A stretch of DNA of 64,000 nt from Tritrichomonas musculus (Eukaryota; Parabasalia; Tritrichomonadida; Tritrichomonadidae), in NCBI GenBank assembly GCA_039105265.1, contig JAPFFF010000008.1:1488001-1552000 (forward strand), in the 5' to 3' direction. The notes under the pieces were generated by a model. The model saw only the letters and a list, made by a program, of their open reading frames with translations, did no database searches and had not been told where the DNA came from. Positions 52,291 through 62,226 of this stretch are shown here, one piece after another (within the stretch, counting starts at the first letter, position 1; every line of letters begins with the position of its first letter). The position numbers and the translations under genes are program-made.

Positions 52291-52854
52291 TAGGAGAGGC
52301 ATATCAACCAAAAAAAAGCTCTCAAAAAGTGAAAGTAGAAAATAAGATAAGTCCAGTTATAAAAGATTAATATAAAAAAGAAGAATGTATTTATGATCTT
52401 TGGAGTCCAATTATTTAGTTTGTACAATAAAATTAATAGTTTTTAGGTAAAAAACATCAAATTTGATTTTTTATTTTATCCACTCTATAGAAATATAAGA
52501 TCCAAGATTCTTTACATTTATAACTTAATAATATTAACAAATTACTAATGGTTTTTATGATTACTCTATACGTTCTTTAAATATTTAAACATAAAACGTC
52601 TTATTTTCAAATAGCTGTGATACTAATCATATTTCATTTTTTAACCAAAATAAAACAGCCATTTTAATAATTATATTGGGATTTTCTTTTATACGTTTCA
52701 ATATACACTAATATTATACTTTCAATTCAATTGATAGTTCTTTGAAAAAATAAAATATTATTAGTGCTTAAAATATGATTTTTAGAGGATTTATAGAACT
52801 TATGATAAATTCATTTCATTTTACTTTAAAATTATATAAAAAAATTTTGAAATA

Positions 52855-53113
52855 CCGTCTATTGAAAAACCTTAGGGCATACTCAATTAACATTAGTGAA
52901 TATTGTATACTTCTCAGAAATTGCTTCAAAAAAATATATAAAAACATTTTAAAAAGTGAAAACAATAAACTGTCTGTTCTTAACGTATTTTTATTTTTGG
53001 AACTTTTTATATAAGAAGTTTTTTCATTTTCACCAATTTTGAATGTGTTTCTGAGAAGTATACAATATTCCCTAAGGTTAATTGAGTATGCCCTAAGGTT
53101 CTTCAATTGACGG
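52855..53113. mobile_element. MITE with about 68-bp inverted repeats, TA-flanked
   Basis: 259 bp between CCGTCTATTGAAAAACCTTA and its complement near 53094-53113, flanked by TA (52853-52854 and 53114-53115). The arms match over about 68 bp with roughly five differences (common core GGGCATACTCAATTAA). No ORF in the loop. It is of Tc1/mariner type by its TA target. Confidence 0.8.
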
Positions 53114-53432
53114 TAAAGAGAATTAATTTTTCAATATATCAAATTTGAATATATCTAAAGAGGTGGGAAATAACGGTGAGCAATTGAAAAAAACAGTGAG
53201 CATTTCGGTTTATTTCAAAAAAATTATGAAAAATTTCTCAATTAAATATAAAACATTCTCAATTTTAAATTATTTTTAAAAAACCATGAGCAGTGAAACT
53301 TTTTGAATGCTATGAAATAGATAGGCATTCAAAAAGAATTCAATGATCGACCATTTCATTTGTTAGTTGACTGATTTTCTAATCCCTCCAAAGAGAATTG
53401 TGAAACCATTTGAATCTCCAGACCAGAGAGCA

Positions 53433-54505
53433 ATGGATTCATATTCACAAATGCTGAAAGATCCTAGATTGATTAATGCACAATCTTTCAGAGAACAATG
53501 TAAGTTGCTTATTGAGTATCTGCATGATCCACCCAACTGTGTATCTTTTTCTCAATTAGGTCTAATGTTTGGAAGCCGACATTGTGTACAAAAGCAGTAC
53601 TACAAAATTCAACAACAAGGTACTTTGCTACCTCGAGGTGGACCAGAGCTATTGAACAAAAACCAAGAACAAGAATTGGAGACAATGATCAAGTGTTGGC
53701 ACAATAAAGGATTTTTCCCTTCATTTGATGAAGTTACTGAACTTATATTAGAAAGATTTAACCTAGCTTTCCATATTGACTCGGTTCGGCATTATGTTAA
53801 AAGATATTTCTCTTTTAAAACAAGTATTGGGGTGCCTTTTGACCAAAACCGTTTAGCATGTCCAGAACAGACCATTGACGATTACTTTTCTTTATTAGAA
53901 CATAATGTTGAAAATGCCAATCCTAGTTTTGTCTATAATTTAGATGAAGTTGGCTTCCAAGAATATGTTGATTCAAGAGAAGCTACAGTAATAGTTCCTG
54001 AAAATTTTTCCCCAGAAAAAGTTTTCTTGCCCTATGATCGAAATTCAAAAAGATCATCTGCCATTGTGGCAATTGCCATTGATGGTGAAAATCCAAAGCC
54101 AAGCTTGATTTTACCTCGAAAAACCATTGACCCAGAAGTTTATAATGTTTTACCTAGAAATAGTTTTTATCAATTTTACCAGCCAAACGGTTTTATAACA
54201 ACCGCAATTTTTTTACAATGGTGGGAAAAGATATTTATTCCACATCTCCAACTAAAACGAACAAAATACAATTATTGGGGCCCTGTTTACGTAATTGCAG
54301 ACGGACTCAGAGCTCATCATGCTGTTCTTGACGTAGTGATCAAAGGGGAAGATAATATTAAAATTATTTATCTTCCCCCTCACTCCTCTGATCAAACCCA
54401 AGCATTAGATCTTGGAGTATTTGGATTCTTAAAGAGGGTCTCAAGGTTCAGAGTACAGCCACCCCCAAATTTTTCTGCTCAAAGAAAAAATATATTTAAA
54501 ATAGT
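53433..54505 (+). pseudogene. DDE transposase (pogo/Tc1-mariner type), N-terminal and catalytic part
   Basis: It opens with a helix-turn-helix, CENP-B-like region (VSFSQLGLMFGSRHCVQKQY; VTELILERFNLAFHIDSVR), then the catalytic core: first Asp in YNLDEVGFQEY, second in YVIADGLRAHH, third in QALDLGVFG, the DDD arrangement of the pogo group. The frame is open from 53367 but the first ATG is at 53433, so the true N-terminus may be lost. The gene is split by a Polinton derivative at 54506; its C-terminal part resumes at 57669. The open frame runs 31 bp into the insertion. It is inactive while split. Confidence 0.8.
54501..54505. repeat. 5-bp target duplication ATAGT (left)
   Basis: ATAGT at 54501-54505 matches ATAGT at 57664-57668 on the other side of the Polinton derivative. 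Polintons make 5-6 bp duplications. Confidence 0.75.
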
Positions 54506-54852
54506 AGTAGTTATCCATAGGATTTTCTTACAATGATGATTCTCTGGCATTTTGGGGGTCATTTGCACCAAATGGGCTTAAAAACGACAAAAATAAGATC
54601 ACTTTGGCGATGTTTTCATTTTCAACAAATTTATATAAAAAATATATATTAACACACATCAAGGTCCATACAACCCAACGAATACACTATACTATAAGCA
54701 ATTGATTTAAAACACCAATACGCACACACTACACTATTTACACACACAGAAGCCGAATATAACAAGCAGCCCCAAAATGCCAGAGAAGCGTCATTGTAAG
54801 AAAATCCTATGGATAACTACTTATAGCCCACTACTACCACCTGATGATTAAC
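54506..54852. repeat. Left terminal inverted repeat of the Polinton derivative
   Basis: 347 bp, nearly identical in reverse complement to 57317-57663. Within it the first and last 50 bp are themselves inverted copies (GGATTTTCTTACAATGATG near the outer end; its complement near 54802-54815). Confidence 0.8.
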
Positions 54853-54936
54853 ATCAAAGGCTCTTAGAACCCGGGACCAAGGTCCTACTACTACCAACAA
54901 AGTCTTTTACGTTTCAAAAACTTTATTAGCTAGTAA

Positions 54937-56228
54937 ATGTCAAGGATAAAAGCATTACACCCTACCATAGCCAATATCAATGATGAGCAAGTACCAATAC
55001 CAATAGAAACAGCATATTTTCTTGAAGATGGTGGGAGAGACCCAAACAAACCACATCGTTATTGGTTTAATTTTCCACCAGAATGGAGCACAGCAAATCG
55101 TGGTGAGTCAATTATAGGCGTTAGAAATATTTATACAATAGCAAGGAGACGTAAGCTTGAGTTTGATTTAAGCGTAAGAAAATATTTACGAAGTGCTTTT
55201 GATGAATTGAAAACGAAAAAAGAAAACGAAAATAAAAACAATGATGAAATATATAATTTACTTGATGAAAAACAAAAAGGAGAGGTATCAACACATATTA
55301 TATCTTGGTTGGCAACAGATAAAGATTTACGAGATTTATTTGAAGATATCATTATTACACTTAAACCTAAGTTCGATGAGTATAATAATAAAGTTATGGA
55401 AAAATATAAATTGACAAATAATATTTTGTCAAGCATGTATAAACTTTATACAGGCATCTTAAATAAATATCGCGTTCCAATTTCCGGACCTATTTCTTTT
55501 ATTAAAGATTCGTATGATCTATTCTTTAAAAGTAAAGAAGAATGGAATGCTTTCCTAAAAGAAATTGCAGACTTCAATAAACAGAACGCCGATAACTTAA
55601 TACCATTATTTAGGCTGAGTGATTTAAATAGAGAGTTAAATGATATCCAGATGGATGTATATTATGATTATGATAAGAATTCTTTTATAGAGACAATATT
55701 TTCACCGATAAATCAACAAATTAATTCATACATAGAAAACCCTGAATATAAACCAACGCCAACACCAACTCCTGAACCAATACCACCATACATTAAAATT
55801 GAGGATGATATTAATCCAAGTCTTTATTACGTTGATTTCAAAATAAACTTTATAGAAAAAAGTACAGATGAAAATTATAGAAGATTTGATTTTGCTGATG
55901 TAATGAATATAGGCAACGAACCATATCAAAATAAACCCGAACAATTTCAAAACAAATGGCTTAGGAGAATTGATTTTTATAATGTATGGGATAGGCACTC
56001 ATGCAAAGTCTATTCATCATTGCTGAACAGGCATCACATAACTATATTGGTAGTAGTTCAGTATATTTTACGCCAATAAAATACTATAAACTGAATTCTA
56101 CTGATCAACAATTTTGGGTCGAGTTCTATAGTGGTCGTCATAACAAGATACCTATTGTTATTCCCAAAAATGAATCATTTTGTATAGAAATGCAATTCAT
56201 GTCTTACAATAAATTATTATACGTATAA
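54937..56228 (+). pseudogene. Polinton structural-type (capsid-like) gene, broken copy
   Basis: Homologous along most of its length to the whole copy at 62227-63159: shared PIPIE-AYFLEDG at the start, RGESI-GVRN, the VWDRHSCKVYSS block, and near the end LNSTDQQFWVEFYSGR. The C-terminal beta-rich half is reminiscent of single-jelly-roll minor capsid (penton-type) proteins, an inference. About one break. A linker rich in PTPTPEP lies in the middle and is absent from the other copy. Confidence 0.6.
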
Positions 56229-56261
56229 AGCACTCACAGAAATATTTTTATGAAAAATTAA

Positions 56262-56388
56262 ATGAGTTTTAAAACATTAGATGAATTATTTAAAAAATAT
56301 CCGTGGCGTAGTCAAAATAAATTTGTACCATTGGCTAAACGTTATGGATTTAATGAACAAGATGCTAAACAGTTTCTTAAAAAGTAAT
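56262..56388 (+). pseudogene. Polinton integrase N-terminal remnant
   Basis: A stretch of about 41 codons beginning MSFKTLDELFKKYPW that matches the start of the integrase at 63170 (FVPLAKRYGF is common to both). Only this part of the gene is present. Confidence 0.65.
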
Positions 56389-56441
56389 AATTTTCTTTAA
56401 CTATTAATTATCAGGGAACAGATGATTTCCCTAGCTGCGTC

Positions 56442-57308
56442 ATGAATGATAAAATATTTGTTATAGCAAATCCAAATAAACTTAGGGTTGGTGGAATACA
56501 GATTAAAGAAAATACAGCAAAAAGAAGAATGGAATTTACACTAAATGATTTAGCATATGTTTGTGATATGGATGCTTTACATAAGAAGATAGATGGAATG
56601 CATGAGCAGATAGAAAAGAATGATGTCGCACTAGCTTCTACATTAAATGAATTTCCAACTGTAGATGAAGTTAATGAAGCATTAGAGAAAGTTAAGAGTG
56701 AAGCAGATGGAAAGTATCGAAGCAAAACTGATTTGAAATATGGCGAAGAAGATCAATTAGCATTGAAGAGTGAAATTCCAGAAATTATTGAGGGACAAAC
56801 AACGATTCAATTCAAAATTGAAAATAATACAATTTCCGATTTAGATTACGACAAATATCATGAATTGATTGAGCAATATGGGCTGGATATTGTTTCATCA
56901 AACAATTACTATACGGCTCATTATGTTCATGTAGATTATTCGTACGATAACGATCAACCCTCTCAGATAATGCGCATGGAAGGAAGTGGTTCTAGTCTTT
57001 GGTTTCTGTATGACTGCCATGAATTAATAAATCCAGGAACTGGTGAAACACCGGAAATTTTATCATGTTCCATTACCAAAAGTATCGAACTAACAGACCA
57101 AAACGCTTATTCGGCAAGATATGTGTCAAACACTTTTGCTTTGAAAACAGATATTCCCGAACCAGTTGATTTGTCAAATTATGCATTAAAAAGTGATTAT
57201 GATGAACTGAAGGCAAAAATTGAAAATTTACAAACTGAGAACACAAATTTGAAAGCTACTATAGAAGCAATGGAATCAAGATTAACAGCATTAGAAAATG
57301 GTTCATAA
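56442..57308 (+). CDS. Polinton coiled-coil protein, fibre-like
   Basis: 288 residues in one frame. The N-terminal 75 residues are unknown (FVIANPNKLRVGGIQIKEN). Heptads at about 40-70 (LHKKIDGMHEQIEKNDVALA) follow, then units of the form YALKSD / FALKTD / LALKSE spaced through the protein, as in phage and Polinton fibre or collar proteins, and a C-terminal coiled coil (KIENLQTENTNLKATIEAM). It may be a trimeric structural protein; that is an inference. It lies within the Polinton derivative, on the same strand as the capsid-like gene. Confidence 0.6.
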   Translation: MNDKIFVIANPNKLRVGGIQIKENTAKRRMEFTLNDLAYVCDMDALHKKIDGMHEQIEKNDVALASTLNEFPTVDEVNEALEKVKSEADGKYRSKTDLKYGEEDQLALKSEIPEIIEGQTTIQFKIENNTISDLDYDKYHELIEQYGLDIVSSNNYYTAHYVHVDYSYDNDQPSQIMRMEGSGSSLWFLYDCHELINPGTGETPEILSCSITKSIELTDQNAYSARYVSNTFALKTDIPEPVDLSNYALKSDYDELKAKIENLQTENTNLKATIEAMESRLTALENGS

Positions 57309-57316
57309 GCAAGTTA

Positions 57317-57663
57317 GTTAATCATTCGGTGATAGTAGTGGGCTATAAGTAGTTATCCATAGGATTTTCTTACAATGATGCTTCTCTGGCATTTTGGGGC
57401 TGCTTGTTATATTCGGCTTCTGTGTGTGTAAATAGTGTAGTGTGTGCGTATTGGTGTTTTAAATCAATTGCTTATAGTATAGTGTATTCGGTGGGTTGTA
57501 TGGACCTTGATGTGTGTTAATATATATTTTTTATATAAATTTGTTGAAAATGAAAACATCGCCAAAGTGATCTTATTTTTGTCGTTTTTAAGCCCATTTG
57601 GTGCAAATGACCCCCAAAATGCCAGAGAATCATCATTGTAAGAAAATCCTATGGATAACTACT
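57317..57663. repeat. Right terminal inverted repeat of the Polinton derivative
   Basis: Reverse complement of the left repeat with only a few differences, mostly at the inner edge. It ends at GGATAACTACT, followed by the target duplication ATAGT (57664-57668). Confidence 0.8.
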
Positions 57664-57668
57664 ATAGT

Positions 57669-57924
57669 CACTTCGGTTTATCGTTCAACAGATCCATTTT
57701 CTACAGCAAGCGCTTTTAGACAAGCAGGTATTACGCTCGAGATAACCAAAAACAATACTCAAAAGATTAAAATTCTGAGAGGATGTGCCAGATCAGTTAG
57801 ACATTACTCTCCCGAACGTTTAGCAGTCGAAGAAAACAAAACAGAAGCACAAATAAAAGCAGAAAATACGCGTTTAACATGGGAAGATGTGCATGCAAAT
57901 AGTTTTAGAATTAACATTGAATAA
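57669..57924 (+). pseudogene. DDE transposase, C-terminal part beyond the insertion
   Basis: Codes for the last 84 or so residues of the split transposase (YRSTDPFSTASAFRQAGI; RHYSPERLAVEENKTEAQ; NSFRINIE) and a normal stop at 57922-57924. The C-terminal pattern is that of pogo-type DDE_1 transposases, whose last helices follow the third catalytic Asp. Confidence 0.65.
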
Positions 57925-58849
57925 AAAATATTTATTGATTACTTTCTACTTTAATTTTTTGTATTTATCATTATATTATAAATTAATAAAACCAAAAGTT
58001 CCATAAAATTTCGCAAAAATTCTTTTTTATTAAAATTTGAATATCCATCTAACAATTTTCACAAAGAAGAGTGCTTTTACAACTCTAAACCGTATAGCAA
58101 AAAATAATTACGCGTTCTAATACCTGTCTCCTTGTCAAATGTTTAAAGGAAATGAGAAATGTTGCTGATAATATATCTTGAATGAAAATAGCCAAAAAAA
58201 CGATAAGGAATACTGAGATGAGATTTTTTTCAATTGATAAAATCATTATTCCTGGAAATTTCGTGTTTTTTCTGTTTGCTTTTTCCTTGTTTTATGAAAA
58301 TAAAAAAAATTATCTTAAAGGTCAATTTTTAAACAATAACCGAAATGATCTTTATTTTTTTCAATAGATCATCGTTATTTCCTTTAAGTTTACTTTTTGA
58401 ATTGAAGATATTGATTAAAAATGATGATTTGAATGAAAACTAAAAACTGTATAGAAGTTTTCGTTTGCTCAAGAGGAAAAGTTTTAATATACATCATTTA
58501 AATCTTATATTATCATTTTCAAAAAAATTTATCGAGTAGAATTTTGGTTGACATGCCTCTTTTTGTAAACCTTAATGCAATTGACATAAATTGGCCTCTT
58601 ATTTAGAAATTGAGTGAACGAATTGAATGGATAAATGAATTGGCCTCTTATTTGACCTTTTTATTTGATTGGTCATTTGTTCACTCCGTTTTCTAGGAAC
58701 TGATTTCTCTGTATTATTTTTGACTGTTAAATGAAAGCAGAGGTGACAAAAATCGGGTGGCAATTCACCCATTCACCTAATGATTATTTTTGATTGATTA
58801 TTACATTTTTCTTGTTGTAGTTATTAAATATACAATTAATTACTCAGGC
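57925..58849. other. AT-rich spacer
   Basis: No gene. It holds a repeated TTGGCCTCTTATTT (about 58591 and 58640), GAGTGAAC and GTTCACTC (58613-58620, 58678-58685), and TTTTGGTTGACATGCCTC (58542-58559), which is complementary to a stretch at 52296-52313. Confidence 0.5.
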
Positions 58850-59287
58850 GGTTATTATTCTAAAGAAATTATTCTGTTGGTTATTACTCAGACGGTTATT
58901 CTGTTAATAGTTATTCAAATGATTATTCAGAAGATGATATTCAAATAGTTATTTAGAAGATGTTACTCAGATAGTTATTCAAATGATGATGTTCAAATAT
59001 TTATTCTGTTGATGATTATTCAGACGTTTATTCTGCTAGTTATTATTCAAATGATTATTCTATTGATGATTATTATTAAAATAGTTATTCAAATGATTAT
59101 TATTCTGTTAATAGTTATTCAAATGATTATTCAGTTTATGATTATTATTCAAATAGTTATTCTGCTAGTTATTATTCAAAAGATTATTCAGAGGATGATG
59201 TTCAAATAGTTATTCAAATGATTATTCTGTTGATGATTATTCCAAAGAAATTATTCAGACGGTTATTCTGTTGATGATTATTCCAAA
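58850..59287. repeat. 27-bp minisatellite, left part
   Basis: Degenerate tandem units on the pattern TATTCTGTTGATGATTATTC plus AAATAGT. In the plus frame a clean unit would read YSVDDYSNS, in one minus frame NYLNNHQQN, but units are irregular in length and no long frame survives. It is continuous in sequence type with 60924-61500; the transposon at 59290-60921 splits it. Confidence 0.75.
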
Positions 59288-59289
59288 TA

Positions 59290-60921
59290 AGGTAAACTGG
59301 TTTATTCAATAATTTTTCAAAAATCTGGTTTATTTAATAATTTTTTTTAAGAAAAATTAAATAAAAAAAAATTAATTCTTAGATTTTTTTATTCACTTTT
59401 TTGCTTTGCTTTTTTTTATCACGGAGCATTGGAAGTATTTCATCTGATGTAATGCATAGTCCCGAAATCTTAACTGGACGGCTAGTATTTAAGTCGTTTT
59501 GAATAAAACTTTGTTTAGATTCTTTAACATTTTTGTTATTCAAAATTTTCGTGATATCTCTCGGAAACAGCCCACATGATTCAAATGCCTTCATGCAATT
59601 ATGTTGTGTGGTTGCTACTCGATGTGCATCAATAAGTGCCTGTATTTGGGTTGATCTAATGATAAAAGCTTTGTTTTGGTTTTCTTCGATGATATAATCT
59701 ATTATTTCTTTGGCGATTCTACTCAAGCATTCTTTCAAAGGTCGCGCAATAACTCGATCGAAAGGTTGAAAGATATGTGTCATATGAGGTGGGAAAATGA
59801 TCACAGAAATGTGGTTAGATTTAAAAAGCTTCATAACTTTGAAATTATTACGAGATCCATGTCCATCTAGAAATAGGATTGCTTTCCTATTCTTATCAAA
59901 ATTATATGTTTCTCTTATATTGGCAACTTTTTGAATGAGCCATTTTGCCCATTCTTCAAAACAATCATCATTCATCCACCCATTTGGACTTCCTCCAATT
60001 GTTATTTTACCTGAGAAAACAAATGTTAATAGGTCTTTTGGAACATTTTTTAATGGAACCAGAACATATGGAGGAAAGTCATCTCCTGAGGCATTAATTG
60101 TTACCATAGCTGAAATGTGAGATGAAATCGAAAATTTATCAATGCTCTTTCCTTCTTGTTTTTTTTTTTCTGGAACTAATACTTTTTTTGGTAAACTTAC
60201 TTCAACACTCGTTTCATCTGAATTTAAAACCAGCTGAGGAGGGACGTCTTGTATCATTTCTTCAGTATATGTATATTCAAAGAAATCATGGACAGTTTCA
60301 GATGTTGAGCATTTGTTTCTGTCTTTCTCCTCTAGAATAGGCTTTTTTGGATTAAGGTTGATCTGCCTTGACAGTTCATATATATAATTTTTCCTTAAAT
60401 TTTTCGGAAATTTTTCACGAGCTTCTGGTTCCATTTCATCAATTCTATTTCTATAATCATTATCTACTATCTCTCTAAGTCTTGTATAATTAGTGCAGTC
60501 ACCTTTCTTGTAAGACATTGAGATTTCTTCGTTTATGTCATCAATAATTTGAAAATCATATAGAGGAGGCCTTCCAACGCCAGTCCAACGACGGTTTTCT
60601 TTTAAGGCATGAAATCTTCTTAAAGATTGTTGGTAATCAGCCTTGAGCTCAGAACATATTTGAGTCATTTTTAAATTTGGATCCAAAAATTTAATATGAG
60701 CTGCTTTGTCTTCAGGAGTTGGTTGGCTCCTGATTTCAGATGTCAACAACAGGTAACGAGGTATATAACCTTCCATTATAAAATGAAGTAATTTAATCCG
60801 TTTTATTTGCTCGTTTCATAGCATTTAATATTTTAACGTACAGTTTTTGGCGGGAAATTTTATCAAAAAATTATTGAATAAACCAGATTTTTGAAAAATT
60901 ATTGAATAAACCAGTTTACCT
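59290..60921 (-). mobile_element. Whole-looking pogo-type (Tc1/mariner) DNA transposon
   Basis: 1632 bp. The terminal inverted repeats of about 57 bp begin AGGTAAACTGGTTTATTCAA (left 59290 onward, right ending 60921) and differ at one position over that length. Each repeat contains two tandem copies of a 28-bp unit (CTGGTTTATTYAATAATTTT), probable transposase-binding sites. It is flanked by TA (59288-59289, 60922-60923). The single gene (59379-60776) is intact, so the copy may be active or recently so. It inserted into the minisatellite. Confidence 0.88.
59379..60776 (-). CDS. Pogo-type DDE transposase
   Basis: 465 residues, uninterrupted. The N-terminal DNA-binding region has GVGRPPLYD, which looks like a small AT-hook-type clamp, and helices to about 165. 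Catalytic core: first Asp in LNSDETSVEV (about 184), second in LFLDGHGSRNN (about 303), third in IFQPFDRVIARPLK (about 338), the DDD form of the DDE_1 family. FPPHMTHIFQPFDRV is a strong family signature. The Lys-rich C-terminus (KKKQSKKVNKKI) may be a nuclear signal. It should cut and paste its own element by the terminal repeats, with TA as the target. It is a distant relative of the split transposase at 53433. Confidence 0.88.
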   Translation of the reverse strand: MEGYIPRYLLLTSEIRSQPTPEDKAAHIKFLDPNLKMTQICSELKADYQQSLRRFHALKENRRWTGVGRPPLYDFQIIDDINEEISMSYKKGDCTNYTRLREIVDNDYRNRIDEMEPEAREKFPKNLRKNYIYELSRQINLNPKKPILEEKDRNKCSTSETVHDFFEYTYTEEMIQDVPPQLVLNSDETSVEVSLPKKVLVPEKKKQEGKSIDKFSISSHISAMVTINASGDDFPPYVLVPLKNVPKDLLTFVFSGKITIGGSPNGWMNDDCFEEWAKWLIQKVANIRETYNFDKNRKAILFLDGHGSRNNFKVMKLFKSNHISVIIFPPHMTHIFQPFDRVIARPLKECLSRIAKEIIDYIIEENQNKAFIIRSTQIQALIDAHRVATTQHNCMKAFESCGLFPRDITKILNNKNVKESKQSFIQNDLNTSRPVKISGLCITSDEILPMLRDKKKQSKKVNKKI

Positions 60922-60923
60922 TA

Positions 60924-61500
60924 TTTATTCTGTTGATGATTGTTCAAATGATTATTCTGTTGATGATGTTCAAATAGTTATTATTCAAATAGTTATTCTG
61001 TTGATGATTATTCAAATAGTTATTCTGTTGATGATTATTCAAATAGTTATTCTGTTGATGATTATTCAAATGATTATTCTGTTGATGATGTTCAAATAGT
61101 TATTATTCAAATAGTTATTCTGTTAATGATTATTCAAATAGTTATTCTGTTGATGATTATTCAAATAGTTATTCTGTTGATGATTATTCAAATAGTTATT
61201 CTGTTGATGATTATTCAAATGATTATTCAAATGATTATTCAGAAGATAGTTATTCAAATGATTATTCAGAAGATATTACTCAGACGGTTATTCTGTTGAT
61301 GATTATTCCAAAGATATTATTCAAATGATTATTCTATTGATGATTATTCCAAATAGTTATTATTCAGACGGTTATTCTGTTGATTATTATTCAGAAGATG
61401 ATGTTCAAATAGTTATTACTCAGACGGTTATTATTTAAAAGATGATATTCAAATAGTTATTTAGAGGATGATTATTCTGCTGGTTATTATTCAAATGATT
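60924..61500. repeat. 27-bp minisatellite, right part
   Basis: The continuation of 58850-59287, here with the cleanest tandem units (about 60985-61210, unit TATTCTGTTGATGATTATTC plus AAATAGT). Towards 61500 units decay into variants with TCAGAAGAT and CAGACGGT. Confidence 0.8.
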
Positions 61501-61582
61501 GCTGAATTGCTTCATAAAATAAAAATATATAATTGAATGGTTTACATTTATTATTTATATTGAATAGTTTACATTTTATTAT

Positions 61583-62107
61583 TTACTCTATCTTAACTAA
61601 ATTATATACTCTTTGCATTTTACCTTTCTCTCTGTTATATCTACTTCTTATTTCATATCCCTCAGGCACTTCCTTCTCGTTTTTAAACCCAAAGTGCTGA
61701 TATAACTGTTTTTTGCCATTAAACTCTCTGTTCAAATCATTTTCGTTTATCATTATTGTATCCTTATTTGTTTCTTCCTCGAGCGAGGCATTTGTCTCTT
61801 CAACAATAACTTCTCCAATCTTGCTCATGTATCTTATCCATGAATCTTTGTCCATTGATTGCCATGCATTAGCTCTCAATTGTTTTAATCTTGTCTTATA
61901 TCTGTTCTTGGCTACCTTGTATGTAAACTTCTCTTCTGGTACCTTTACTTGTCTCATGTAAAGATAAGCTGTTGAATTCTCGTTCCTGTTTCTTCCTACA
62001 AACTGTTCAACTGATGAAGTAGTATACGGTGGGCCATGCCTTGCACAGCCTACCACTACTCCAAGGGCTCCCGCCCCTGGACCCCATTCAAAAAGCCAGA
62101 CATTCAA
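61583..62107 (-). CDS. Unrecognised ORF beside the second Polinton (up to 174 aa)
   Basis: The first 28 or so residues (GPGAGALGVVVGCARHGPPY) come from a GC-rich patch that looks like element-end DNA, so the real start may be an internal Met at about 61960 (MRQVKVPEEKFTYKV). The remainder is Lys/Arg/Asn rich (NRYKTRLKQLRANAW; NEKEVPEGYEIRSRYNREKG) with no known motif. It points away from the capsid-like gene at 62227. It may be a Polinton gene of unknown function or a host gene at the border. Confidence 0.4.
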   Translation of the reverse strand: MNVWLFEWGPGAGALGVVVGCARHGPPYTTSSVEQFVGRNRNENSTAYLYMRQVKVPEEKFTYKVAKNRYKTRLKQLRANAWQSMDKDSWIRYMSKIGEVIVEETNASLEEETNKDTIMINENDLNREFNGKKQLYQHFGFKNEKEVPEGYEIRSRYNREKGKMQRVYNLVKIE

Positions 62108-62186
62108 AAAGTTCTATCGTTCGCGTATTCAAAAAGTTAATAATTCAAAAAGTTTCCTGTTCAAAAAGTTCTCTTCACAAAAAGTT
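62087..62186. repeat. TTCAAAAAG cluster upstream of the Polinton capsid-like gene
   Basis: TTCAAAAAG at 62087, 62103, 62128, 62144 and 62160, with a variant (CACAAAAAG) at about 62175, spaced mostly about 16 bp. Five of them continue with TT. They may be promoter or terminal sub-repeat elements. Confidence 0.7.
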
Positions 62187-62226
62187 TATCATTAATGACC
62201 ACAAAAAAATATTTACCACGATTGAA

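Larger units (their letters stand above)
54506..57663 (+). mobile_element. Short Polinton (Maverick) derivative with 347-bp terminal inverted repeats
   Basis: 3158 bp. The terminal inverted repeats (54506-54852 and 57317-57663) begin AGTAGTTATCC; a 5'-AG end and a 5-6 bp target duplication are family traits. Inside are a structural-type gene (54937-56228), an integrase N-terminal remnant (56262-56388) and a coiled-coil gene (56442-57308). Polymerase B, ATPase and protease are not present, so it is a non-autonomous, broken copy with a few breaks. Near-identical long repeats suggest a young insertion. It sits in a DDE transposase gene. The capsid or integrase naming follows the second, longer copy at 62.2-64 kb. 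Confidence 0.8.
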
